NCBI RefSeq assembly: GCF_039541075.1
Contig: NZ_BAABFN010000005.1
Coordinates: 372,001 to 436,000 of the forward strand
DNA from: Compostibacter hankyongensis
Lineage (GTDB): Bacteria; Bacteroidota; Bacteroidia; Chitinophagales; Chitinophagaceae
Length of the DNA: 64,000 bases
Reading direction: 5' to 3'
Part shown: positions 9,716-17,550 of the stretch, one piece after another
Numbering within the stretch: position 1 is the first letter of the stretch
How the letters are laid out: each line of letters starts with the position of its first letter
The notes under the pieces: model-generated
Databases searched by the model: none
Told to the model about the DNA's origin: nothing
The model's input: only the letters and a program-made list of their open reading frames with translations
Translations under genes and position numbers: made by a program

Positions 9716-11776
9716 TCAGGATATCCGGCTCCATGCGGTCTGGTGTCCCCGGCTGAGCAGGAACCTGAGCAGCCCCTCATTTTCAGGCAGCTGCAACTCC
9801 GGATCTGTCTGCAACAGCGCTTCGGCAGCCTCGCGGGCCGCTTCCAGCATGACCCTGTCCCGCACAATATCCGCCAGCTTGAAATCCAGCAGACCGCTCT
9901 GGCGCGTCCCTTCTATATCGCCGGGTCCGCGCAGCTCCATATCTTTTTCAGCAATTACAAATCCGTTACCGCTTTGTACCATTACCTGTATACGTTGGCG
10001 GCTTTCCCGCGACAGCTTATTGCCGGTCATCAGCACGCAATAGGATTTGTCTCCCCCCCTTCCTACCCTTCCGCGCAGCTGGTGCAGCTGCGAAAGGCCA
10101 AACCGCTCCGCACTTTCGATGACCATTACCGTGGCATTGGGAACGTTCACCCCCACCTCGATAACAGTAGTGGCCACCATGATCTGACACTCGCCGCGTA
10201 CAAAACGCTGCATGTTGGTTTCCCGGACTTCAGAAGTCTGCCGGCCGTGGACCATGCTGATCAGATAGCGGGGTTCGGGAAAATAGGCTTTTACGTTTTC
10301 ATACCCTGTCATCAGGTTCTCATAATCCAGCTTTTCGGATTCATGGATCAGGGGATATACGATATAAGCCTGCCGCCCTTCCCGTATCTCATCCTTGATA
10401 AAATCCATTACCGAGGGGCGCTGATGTTCGGAACGGTGAACGGTCGCGATGGGTTGCCTGCCGGGAGGCAGTTCGTCCATAATTGACACGTCCAGATCGC
10501 CGTACAGCGTCATGGCCAGGGTGCGGGGTATCGGCGTGGCGGTCATGACGAGGATATGCGGGGGAACGGTATTTTTCTTCCACAGCCTGGCGCGCTGAGC
10601 CACACCGAAGCGGTGCTGCTCATCTACGATGGCCAGGCCGAGGTTGTGAAACACCACGCCTTCCTCAAGCAGGGCATGGGTACCGATCAGCATATGCAGC
10701 TCCCCCGATTTGACCTGCGCCAGGATGGTCTTGCGTTCTTTACCCTTCACAGCGCCGGTAAGCAAGGCAATACGGATAGGCAGCTCCCGGAGCAGCGCGC
10801 CGATGCTTTCCAGATGCTGCTGGGCCAGTATCTCGGTCGGCGCCATCAGGCAGGCCTGAAAGCCGTTGTCTACCGCCAGCAGCATACAAAGCAGCGCCAC
10901 CAGCGTTTTCCCGCTTCCCACATCGCCCTGCAGCAGACGGTTCATCTGCCGCCCTCCCAGCGTATCCTGTCGGATCTCTTTCAATACCCGTTTCTGTGCG
11001 CCGGTGAGGGTAAAGGGCAGGTGATGTTCATAAAACGCATTAAAGCAAGGGCCTACTTTTTCAAATATCCATCCCCGTGACTGCAGATGACGGCGGCTTT
11101 TCAGCCGGCATATCCGCACCTGCGAAAGAAACAGCTCTTCAAATTTCAGCCGGCGCAGGGCCTGCTTTCCCTCTTCTTCGCTGCGGGGAAAATGGATGGC
11201 CCGGCAGGCCAGGTACCGCGGCATCAGCCGGAAGCGGGTCATCAGCGGATCGGGAAGACATTCCGGCAGATCTGCAGGCTGCAGCTGACCGAGCAGGGCC
11301 TGGGTGAACTTGCCCAGCGCCCGTCCACCCAGCCCACGGGATTTCAGCTTCTCGGTGCTGGGGTATACCGGCTCCAGATAATCCTGGCCGGCGGCATTCT
11401 CCGGGGTCAGCAACTCCATCTCCGGATGCGCCATCTGGAAAACGCCGTTAAAAATACCGGTACGGCCGTAGACGATATAGCGGCGGCCCTCCTGCAGCGA
11501 TTTCTGTACCCAGCTAATCCCCTGGAACCACACCAGCTCCAGTGCGCCCGTATCGTCTTTCAGGGTAGCCGTGAGGCGGCGTCCCCGGCGCTCTCCCAGG
11601 AGCTCCACATCCGAGAGCACGCCGGCCACCTGTATAAAATCGGTATGGGGGGTAATGTCCCGTATGGGGCAGATCACCGACTTATCGATATACCGGTAAG
11701 GAAACAGCTCCAGCAGATCCCGGAAGGTATACAGGTTCAGCTCCTTTTTCAGCAGGTCGCCCCGCTGGGGACCCAC
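9716..11776 (-). CDS. recG: ATP-dependent DNA helicase RecG
   Basis: RecG is a branch-migrating helicase that remodels stalled forks and Holliday junctions. The wedge/OB region is N-terminal, followed by superfamily 2 helicase motifs: GDVGSGKT (Walker A), VDEQHRFG (DEQH box), MTATPIPRT (motif III), and QLRGRVGRGG near the C-terminus. The first usable canonical start is GTG at 11776, giving 686 residues. The frame stays open upstream to a TGA at 11831-11833, and the intervening codons still read like RecG (ILDNPIEYLKGVGP), yet contain no ATG, GTG or TTG. The real start may therefore be a rare codon (ATA, ATT or ATC), or the sequence may carry an indel. Confidence 0.93.
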   Translation of the reverse strand: MGPQRGDLLKKELNLYTFRDLLELFPYRYIDKSVICPIRDITPHTDFIQVAGVLSDVELLGERRGRRLTATLKDDTGALELVWFQGISWVQKSLQEGRRYIVYGRTGIFNGVFQMAHPEMELLTPENAAGQDYLEPVYPSTEKLKSRGLGGRALGKFTQALLGQLQPADLPECLPDPLMTRFRLMPRYLACRAIHFPRSEEEGKQALRRLKFEELFLSQVRICRLKSRRHLQSRGWIFEKVGPCFNAFYEHHLPFTLTGAQKRVLKEIRQDTLGGRQMNRLLQGDVGSGKTLVALLCMLLAVDNGFQACLMAPTEILAQQHLESIGALLRELPIRIALLTGAVKGKERKTILAQVKSGELHMLIGTHALLEEGVVFHNLGLAIVDEQHRFGVAQRARLWKKNTVPPHILVMTATPIPRTLAMTLYGDLDVSIMDELPPGRQPIATVHRSEHQRPSVMDFIKDEIREGRQAYIVYPLIHESEKLDYENLMTGYENVKAYFPEPRYLISMVHGRQTSEVRETNMQRFVRGECQIMVATTVIEVGVNVPNATVMVIESAERFGLSQLHQLRGRVGRGGDKSYCVLMTGNKLSRESRQRIQVMVQSGNGFVIAEKDMELRGPGDIEGTRQSGLLDFKLADIVRDRVMLEAAREAAEALLQTDPELQLPENEGLLRFLLSRGHQTAWSRIS

Positions 11777-11879
11777 ACCTTTCAGGTATTCAATGGGATT
11801 GTCTAATATGGATTCCTGTCGTCCGATGCCTCATGTATTTGATGGATGCCGGCCTGCCGTGGCATACCGGCCTGAAACC

Positions 11880-11912
11880 GGAGCGGGAACAGTATATCCC
11901 TGTTCCCGCTCC
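11880..11912 (-). terminator. Strong hairpin between the dehydrogenase gene and recG
   Basis: A perfect 12-bp stem (11881-11892 with 11900-11911, one more pair outside) surrounds a 7-nt loop, 35 bp after the dehydrogenase stop codon. The minus strand has only a short pyrimidine-rich stretch (GGTTTC) after it, so it is a weaker match to an intrinsic terminator. It may instead protect a 3' end. Confidence 0.55.
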
Positions 11913-11946
11913 CGGTGTCGGTACCTCAAAAATAAGGCATTTCTTC

Positions 11947-14364
11947 CTACTGCAGATCCTTCATCGTAAAGGGCTCCTGGCGGCCTTTTTCCTTTTCGCG
12001 CACCGCTTTTACATCCGCTTCGGTGACCATCCCGGCCTTGTTGTTCCAGGAATTACGGATATAGCTGACGATCTGTGCAATATCTTTATCAGACAGCTGG
12101 TCATTGGATCCGATACCGGGCATTTCCCCGCCCACTTCCGGCACCTTATACAGCTTGTTCCCCACCTTGATGGGGCCGACAAGACCATACAGCACGATCG
12201 AGAGCAGGGTATGCTTGTCGCCCTGTACCCAGTTGGAGCCGTTCAGCGGCGCACCGAGGGATTTGATACCTTCCCCGTCTTCGCCGTGGCAGGCCTGGCA
12301 GATGGTCTCAAAGAGCTGCTTGCCCCGCACCAGGCGCTTGTCTGTTTTGGTAGACTGGGCCTTCTTTTTGGCAATATCGCTGATCACTTTTTTCAGCCGG
12401 CGGGCAAACACGCAGGAGCTGTCGGACGTTTCTTTCCGGAACCGGGCAAGGAACTTTTCCTCTTCCCCGCTCAGGCCGCTGATCACCGCATCGGCCACAT
12501 AACGGTTATCCTTATATTTCTTTGCCGCATCCAGCAACAAAGCTTCTGCGGGCGCCTTGGCAAACTGCGTGGCGGCCGCTCCCATAAAGGCGATATAGGG
12601 CGCCAGCAACGTATCTCCCTTTTGCAATAGTGCTCCGCCGGTATGCAGCCATTGCGCAGCATTGGCGGCGCTCAGCATGGCGGTGGCTGCGGTCAGCCCC
12701 TGCTGCTGCTGCAGCGGATCATTGCTTTGGAGGAAAACCTGGATATCGGAAGCCTGCAGCTGTCCCAGGCCTTCGAGGGTCCACAGGGCATGTATCCGAC
12801 CCAGCTTGTTGGCATCTTCCTGCAGCTTTTTACGCAGCAGGGGAACGGTCTGCACCGCTTTCTGATCGATCAGCATATGCTGGGCAGTTTCGCGCACCCA
12901 GCTGTTGTCATCATCCAGCGCCGCCACCAGCGCTTCGGGCGATTTCCCGCTCATATCCACGGGCTTGGGATCGCTGCCGTGGCGTACAATCCGGTATATG
13001 CGGCCGCAGCTAAGCGGATCCGTCAGCTCGCGCATCTTGATCTCGTTGTTCAGATAAGGCGTAAGATAGGTTTTGTGCTGGATGATGCCGCGGTACATAT
13101 CCACTACATAAAGTGCCCCGTCCGGTCCTACGGTGAGGGTCACCGGCCGGAACCGCTCGTCGTCGCTGGCGAGGAACTCCTTGCCCTGCCAGGCCTGCTT
13201 ACCGGTTACCTTATAACCGTTATCGGTAAGGATGTTCCTTTTTACCAGATTGGCGGAAGGCTCGGCTACAAAGGCATTGTTTTCATAATCCTCACCAAGC
13301 GCTTTGCTGCGAAAGATCAGGGGACTACAGGCTGCAGTAAAATTGACCAGACGCAGACTGTCGTCCAGCACCCCCTTCATATAGCCGCGGTTTACGCCCG
13401 GGGTAGCGCGGATCGGGTAAGTACGGTTATCCGGTACGATGTTCTCGTTAAAACCGCTTACCGAACGCTGCTGCAGGTTGCCCGATCCCAGTCCGGGACT
13501 GAAATAATCGCCCAGCAGGTTTTCGGAATTGTTGTTATAAAAAAGGCGGCCGTAATTGTCCTGCGAGACACCCCATTGTCCGCGGAAATGGGTATGCTCC
13601 ACTACCCAGCGGCCGTTTATCTTGCGGTACCGCTTGTCGGATTTGGCATTATATATCCAGTTATCCAGTCCGCGCAGCAGTCCGTTGGGCTGATGCTCCA
13701 CATTGCCTCCTTCGGCATAGGTGGGGTCTACCAGCGTCTTCTTCCCGGCCACGTCGTTGTTGTCTTCCACAAACCAGAGTTTCGGCGGCTCCGCTACCAG
13801 TACCCCCCCGTCGATCAGACAGATGGCCCGCGGCAGCACCAGGGAATCCATAAAGACCTTCCGCTTGTCTGCCTTACCATCGTGGTTGGTATCTTCCACG
13901 ATAACGATCTTGCTGACAGGCTTGTCTTCGCCTGTGCCGCTGGTATCATGCATATATCCTTCCATTTCCACCACCCACATTCTTCCGCGGTCGTCGAAGA
14001 TCATGGCCGTAGGCGTATGCACCAGCGGCTCCGAAGCTACCTGCCGGATATCAAAGCCCTGTTCCAGCTTAAAATGCTTCATGGCTTCTTCCGGGCTCAG
14101 CACGGGAGAGGTAGCATATTTCTCACGCATGGCCAGGGAATCCTCCTCCCTCGAAGATTGATGAGCGGCCTGGTTGCAGGATACGGCCAGGGCACCGGCC
14201 ACAACGAGGGCCGTCAGGAGCCGGCCCGCCCCCCGGGATAATGCCGGCCCGGAGCTTCCGGGCTCCGGAGAATAAGGCGCTGCAGAGGGCCTGGAAAACC
14301 GCCCGACCGATACATACTGCTCATTCATCTTCTTGCCGGAAGAAGACATCCTGCTTTTTTTCAT
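11947..14364 (-). CDS. PVC-type propeller dehydrogenase lipoprotein with HEAT-like repeats and C-terminal cytochrome c
   Basis: An 805-residue protein. A hydrophobic segment at about residues 48-63 ends in AGALAVSC, a lipobox, so it is probably a periplasm-facing lipoprotein. Residues about 90-480 match the putative membrane-bound dehydrogenase (glucose/sorbosone dehydrogenase-like) propeller: DDRGRMWVVEMEGYM, VTLTVGPDGALYVVDMYRG. Residues about 500-650 look like HEAT-type helical repeats. The C-terminus is a mono-haem cytochrome c with CQACHGEDGEG and a likely Met ligand in GGEMPGIGSN. It presumably oxidises a sugar-like substrate and passes electrons to the haem. The 47 residues before the hydrophobic core are unusually long for a lipoprotein signal, so the start may be downstream. 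The substrate is unknown. Confidence 0.85.
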   Translation of the reverse strand: MKKSRMSSSGKKMNEQYVSVGRFSRPSAAPYSPEPGSSGPALSRGAGRLLTALVVAGALAVSCNQAAHQSSREEDSLAMREKYATSPVLSPEEAMKHFKLEQGFDIRQVASEPLVHTPTAMIFDDRGRMWVVEMEGYMHDTSGTGEDKPVSKIVIVEDTNHDGKADKRKVFMDSLVLPRAICLIDGGVLVAEPPKLWFVEDNNDVAGKKTLVDPTYAEGGNVEHQPNGLLRGLDNWIYNAKSDKRYRKINGRWVVEHTHFRGQWGVSQDNYGRLFYNNNSENLLGDYFSPGLGSGNLQQRSVSGFNENIVPDNRTYPIRATPGVNRGYMKGVLDDSLRLVNFTAACSPLIFRSKALGEDYENNAFVAEPSANLVKRNILTDNGYKVTGKQAWQGKEFLASDDERFRPVTLTVGPDGALYVVDMYRGIIQHKTYLTPYLNNEIKMRELTDPLSCGRIYRIVRHGSDPKPVDMSGKSPEALVAALDDDNSWVRETAQHMLIDQKAVQTVPLLRKKLQEDANKLGRIHALWTLEGLGQLQASDIQVFLQSNDPLQQQQGLTAATAMLSAANAAQWLHTGGALLQKGDTLLAPYIAFMGAAATQFAKAPAEALLLDAAKKYKDNRYVADAVISGLSGEEEKFLARFRKETSDSSCVFARRLKKVISDIAKKKAQSTKTDKRLVRGKQLFETICQACHGEDGEGIKSLGAPLNGSNWVQGDKHTLLSIVLYGLVGPIKVGNKLYKVPEVGGEMPGIGSNDQLSDKDIAQIVSYIRNSWNNKAGMVTEADVKAVREKEKGRQEPFTMKDLQ

Positions 14365-14491
14365 CCGTTAATTTTTTGTCTTTTTAAATGGCCGGATGAC
14401 ATAGAAATACATCAAGGCCTATTGTGATTTATTATGAACGAAATAAACTTGCGCGTTACAGGTTCCGCTCCGCTCGGGCATACGCATCCCC

Positions 14492-14499
14492 CAAATATA
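14492..14499 (-). promoter_or_regulatory. Possible -7 box of the dehydrogenase promoter
   Basis: The minus strand reads TATATTTG, a match to the Bacteroidota TAnnTTTG element, about 130 bp before the dehydrogenase start. No clear TTG element lies 19-20 bp upstream, so support is moderate. Confidence 0.45.
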
Positions 14500-14547
14500 A
14501 ACCGGCCTTTCAGCCGGAGTACATTTTATTTTTCTAAAGGATTTATA

Positions 14548-14557
14548 CAAACGTTTG
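14548..14557. promoter_or_regulatory. CAAACGTTTG palindrome, LacI/GalR-type operator candidate
   Basis: This is a perfect 10-bp palindrome with a central CG, the form bound by many LacI-family regulators. It lies about 50 bp upstream of the possible -7 box of the dehydrogenase gene, a position more typical of activation than repression. No regulator gene is nearby. Confidence 0.35.
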
Positions 14558-14697
14558 CAGCTAAAGTATAAAATGATTCTTTTTTTTCCTAACCGGCTGT
14601 AAAAAAGAAAGGCAGACCCTTGTCCACAGCGGTTATGGGACAGAAGAAAACGGCAGGCGAAAAGGCAGCGTCCGGGGTGGCCTCCCCGGGAAAGGGC

Positions 14698-14734
14698 ATA
14701 AAAAACCCGGGCAGCAGGGATCCATAGCCCGGGT
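14698..14734 (-). terminator. Intrinsic terminator of citrate synthase
   Basis: On the minus strand an 8-bp GC-rich stem (14727-14734 with 14705-14712) is followed directly by a run of six T. It lies 56 bp after the stop codon of the citrate synthase gene. Confidence 0.85.
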
Positions 14735-14789
14735 GTTCAGCCGGAAGGCAGACGGGCAGGTCTGCTCCGGGCAAGTAGCTATGCGGATT

Positions 14790-16121
14790 TCAGAAGCCGG
14801 TTTCTATCTTACCGCTGACAAAATCCTTCATCCAGCGGGTGGTCACCGATTTCGGTCGTTCGATGGGCAGCGCCAGCGCGCGGTCCCAGCAGAGGGAAGC
14901 CAGCACGCCCAGCGCGCGGGAAACACCGAACAGCACCGTATAAAATTCATATTCCACCAGGCCGTAATGCACCAGCAGGGCGCCGGAGTGGGCATCCACG
15001 TTGGGCCAGGGATTTTTTACCTTCCCCAGCTCCTGGAGGATGGGAGGCACCACTTCGTATACCCGCCACACGATATTTACCAGCTCATCATCCGGCAGGT
15101 GTTTTTTGGCAAATTCCATCTGGGCGGTAAAGCGGGGATCGGTTTTCCGCAATACGGCATGGCCGTAGCCCGGTACTACCTTTCCTTCGTCCAGGGTTTT
15201 CCGGACATATTTTTCGATCTCAGCCTTGTTGGGCAATCCCCCGCCGAGCTCTTCCCGCAGCTGCTGTATCCACCGGATCACTTCCTGGTTGGCCAGCCCG
15301 TGCAGGGGGCCTGCCAGGCCGTTCATTCCCGAGGCAAAAGCCAGATACGGATCGCTCAGCGCCGAACCTACCAGGTGCACCGTATGTGCGCTTACGTTAC
15401 CTCCTTCATGATCGGCATGGATGGTCATATACAGCCGCATGAGCGCCCGGAAGCTGTCATCGTCGTACCCCAGCATATGGGCAAAATTACCAGCCCAGTC
15501 CAGCGAGGCGTCCGGCTCTATATGTACATTCCCCTTGTACTTGCGGCGATAGATATAGGCGGCCAGCCGGGGCAGCCGGGCAATGAGGTTCATGGCATCC
15601 TCATACATATAGCTCCAGTACTCCTTCTTATTGATACCGTCGGAATATGCTTTGGCAAAGACCGATTCCGTCTGCATGGCCATTATGCCGATGCCGAACT
15701 GGGTCATCGGATGGGTATCCGGAGGCAGCTTATCAATGGTATTGAACACATGGCGGGGCACCTGCGAGCGCCGGCCCCATACATTGGAGAGATGCTGGGC
15801 ATCCTTTTCTTCAGGCAGCTCCCCGATCAGCATCAGATAAAACAATCCTTCCGGCAGGGGCTCCGATCCATCCGGTACGCGGGGCAGCTTTTCCCTCAGC
15901 TCGGGGATGGAATATCCCCGGAAACGGATACCATCATTGGGATCCAGCAGGGAGGTTTCGGAAACCAGGCCGGTAACGCCCCGCATGCCCTGGTAGGTCT
16001 GCGCTACGGTAACTTCGTCTAATTTCTTGCTGCCGTGCTGTTTCAGTAGGTCTTTTACGTCTGCTCCCAGTTCATCGGCCTTGGCCTTAAACCGCTCTTT
16101 AATGTAATCCATGTCTATCAT
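14790..16121 (-). CDS. gltA: Citrate synthase, eukaryotic-type
   Basis: This 443-residue enzyme condenses oxaloacetate and acetyl-CoA in the TCA cycle. HADHEGGNVSAHTVHLVGSA (around residue 240) and GMNGLAGPLHGLANQEV (around residue 270) carry the conserved histidines. GYGHAVLRKTDPR (around 320) holds the third active-site histidine and substrate-binding residues. These motifs are those of the eukaryotic/mitochondrial-like branch, not of the E. coli type II branch, and Bacteroidota often use this form. It is a single-gene unit: a TACATTTG box lies 46 bp upstream and a terminator lies downstream. Confidence 0.95.
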   Translation of the reverse strand: MIDMDYIKERFKAKADELGADVKDLLKQHGSKKLDEVTVAQTYQGMRGVTGLVSETSLLDPNDGIRFRGYSIPELREKLPRVPDGSEPLPEGLFYLMLIGELPEEKDAQHLSNVWGRRSQVPRHVFNTIDKLPPDTHPMTQFGIGIMAMQTESVFAKAYSDGINKKEYWSYMYEDAMNLIARLPRLAAYIYRRKYKGNVHIEPDASLDWAGNFAHMLGYDDDSFRALMRLYMTIHADHEGGNVSAHTVHLVGSALSDPYLAFASGMNGLAGPLHGLANQEVIRWIQQLREELGGGLPNKAEIEKYVRKTLDEGKVVPGYGHAVLRKTDPRFTAQMEFAKKHLPDDELVNIVWRVYEVVPPILQELGKVKNPWPNVDAHSGALLVHYGLVEYEFYTVLFGVSRALGVLASLCWDRALALPIERPKSVTTRWMKDFVSGKIETGF

Positions 16122-16166
16122 TAATCTGTAAGGGAATTAAATGCATCGCCTGTAAAAGGACGAGGA

Positions 16167-16174
16167 CAAATGTA
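16167..16174 (-). promoter_or_regulatory. -7 box of the citrate synthase promoter
   Basis: The minus strand reads TACATTTG, an exact TAnnTTTG match, 46 bp before the start codon. A TTG element at the usual distance is not obvious. Confidence 0.6.
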
Positions 16175-16260
16175 CGCAATTTGACCTGACGGGGGATTGA
16201 TTTTTGATGTATGGTCTGCCTCCCGGGGTTTCCGGTTCGAGGTTTGAGGTTTCTGGTAAT

Positions 16261-16378
16261 CATCAAACGCGGAGCGTTCATTGAGACCACTAAAGATCAT
16301 TATGCACGAAATAAATCAGCACATCATCAAAGGCGAAGCCTTCACTGAGACAAATAAAAAAACATTATGCACGAAGTA
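16261..16378 (+). repeat. Imperfect direct repeat, two units, with a third inverted copy near 23.7 kb
   Basis: Units begin at 16261 and 16325. Each reads CATCAAA, a GC-rich small inverted repeat, TTCAyTGAGAC, then ATTATGCACGAA. A third, inverted copy is at 23701-23742. Confidence 0.75.
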
Positions 16379-16396
16379 AATTACCAAATCATTAAT

Positions 16397-16440
16397 GCCT
16401 TTTACCTTTCACCCTTCACCTTTTACCCCTTTAGGGGGGG
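16397..16440 (-). repeat. Degenerate CCTTTTACC-type tract abutting a stop codon
   Basis: Read on the minus strand, the TAA of the Lpt permease gene is followed by CCCCCCC, TAAAGGGG and then units such as GTAAAAGGTGAAGGGTGAAA. The C-run and GGGG can form a small stem. A similar tract follows the START-like gene near 23.9 kb. Confidence 0.65.
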
Positions 16441-17532
16441 TTACTTGGGCGCCTTGCGGTACAGCGCATACGCTACCCCCGCGAAAAAGATATTGGGTAT
16501 CCAGACCGCCAGCAGCGGATTGAGGGTGCCTTTGACCGAGAAGGTCGTGGAGAACTGCATAAACAGGATGTAGGAAGCGCTGATCACAATACCCAGGGCA
16601 AGATGAAGACCGCTGCCGCCCCGCACCTTCCGCGAAGCGATCACCGCCCCTATAAAAGCCAGGATGATGACCGAGACGGCCGATGCGGTGCGGCGGTATT
16701 TTTCAACATACAGGAAGTTGATACCCTCGGACCCGCGCATCTCCTGGCGGGCAATGATACGGTTGAGCTGCGGCGTGGTCATGGCCGTCATATCGCTGTT
16801 CTGCTGCACAAGATCGTCCGGGGTAAGCGGAAGCTTCAGCAGCGTGTCCCTGGCTACATTTACCTGCTGGCGGAGCGTACCCAGACGCCGGTATATGGCG
16901 GAGCTGCTGCGCCAGGCCTTCGCGGCGGTATCCCAGCGCAGGTACTGCGACTCCAGCCGGTCGATCAGCTGCCGCCCCTTTATCGTTTCGATCGTTACCC
17001 CCGAAGCATAATGATCACCCGGGTAATAGGAGTTGATGGAGATATAGGTCTCCGGATCGATCCGCATGTGGATGTTGACCAGCACATCTTTTTTCTGGGT
17101 AGGATTATCGATATACTTATCCTCAAAAGCGGTTCTGATCTGGTTGGCCCTGGGTATCCAGGACTGATTGGCCACCCCCAGCAACAGGGCCAGCAGGATG
17201 CTGCCCACCCAGTATGCGCGGAGCAACCGGTTAAAGCTGGCGCCGCTGCCGAGGATGGCAATGATCTCCGAGCGGTAGGCCATCTTGGAGGTAAAGAAGA
17301 TCACCGCGATAAAAATGAACAGGGGGAAAAGCAGGGCGGCAATATGGGGAATAAAGCCCAGGTAATAGTTAAAGATGATCTGGTAGACGGACTGGTGACT
17401 GCTGATAAAATCATCGATCTTTTCCGTGATATCGATCACCACCGAGATGACAACGAAGATCAGAATGGCATAGAAAAAGGTACCCAGGAACTTTTTTAAT
17501 ATGTACCAGTCTATTTTCTTCATGATCTGCAA
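16441..17532 (-). CDS. LptF/LptG family permease (LptG-like)
   Basis: This 363-residue membrane protein has the YjgP/YjgQ family pattern: three N-terminal transmembrane helices (within residues 12-125), a periplasmic beta-jellyroll region (about 130-280) and three C-terminal helices. It opens with KKIDWYILKKFLGTFFYAI, and EIIAILGSGASFNRLLRAY matches the cytoplasmic coupling loop that contacts the LptB ATPase. It should help extract lipopolysaccharide or lipid A from the inner membrane for transport to the outer membrane. It lies 18 bp after tgt on the same strand, an arrangement I believe is common in this phylum. A second, longer family member is at 21492-22949. The start could be the Met at residue 4. 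Confidence 0.88.
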   Translation of the reverse strand: MQIMKKIDWYILKKFLGTFFYAILIFVVISVVIDITEKIDDFISSHQSVYQIIFNYYLGFIPHIAALLFPLFIFIAVIFFTSKMAYRSEIIAILGSGASFNRLLRAYWVGSILLALLLGVANQSWIPRANQIRTAFEDKYIDNPTQKKDVLVNIHMRIDPETYISINSYYPGDHYASGVTIETIKGRQLIDRLESQYLRWDTAAKAWRSSSAIYRRLGTLRQQVNVARDTLLKLPLTPDDLVQQNSDMTAMTTPQLNRIIARQEMRGSEGINFLYVEKYRRTASAVSVIILAFIGAVIASRKVRGGSGLHLALGIVISASYILFMQFSTTFSVKGTLNPLLAVWIPNIFFAGVAYALYRKAPK

Positions 17533-17550
17533 TGGTCTTTAACAGCGGTT

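Larger units (their letters stand above)
14365..14789. other. Intergenic region between citrate synthase and the dehydrogenase gene
   Basis: This 425-bp stretch has no convincing gene. From right to left it holds the citrate synthase terminator (14698-14734), a perfect CAAACGTTTG palindrome (14548-14557), and a minus-strand TATATTTG box (14492-14499) that could serve the dehydrogenase gene. The rest is AT-rich. Confidence 0.7.
16122..16440. other. Intergenic region with dispersed repeats
   Basis: This 319-bp stretch holds the citrate synthase promoter at its right end on the minus strand, then two 64-bp-spaced copies of an imperfect direct repeat (16261-16378). A pyrimidine-rich tract of CCTTTTACC-like units (about 16397-16433) abuts the stop codon of the Lpt permease gene. 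No gene is supported. Short plus-strand frames here look like chance. Confidence 0.7.

Noticed and set aside
12643..14241. Plus-strand frame of 532 codons
   Set aside because: Antisense of the propeller dehydrogenase; no recognisable domain.
16367..16573. Plus-strand frame starting in the 16.3-kb repeat
   Set aside because: It runs through low-complexity repeat and into the antisense of the Lpt permease gene.
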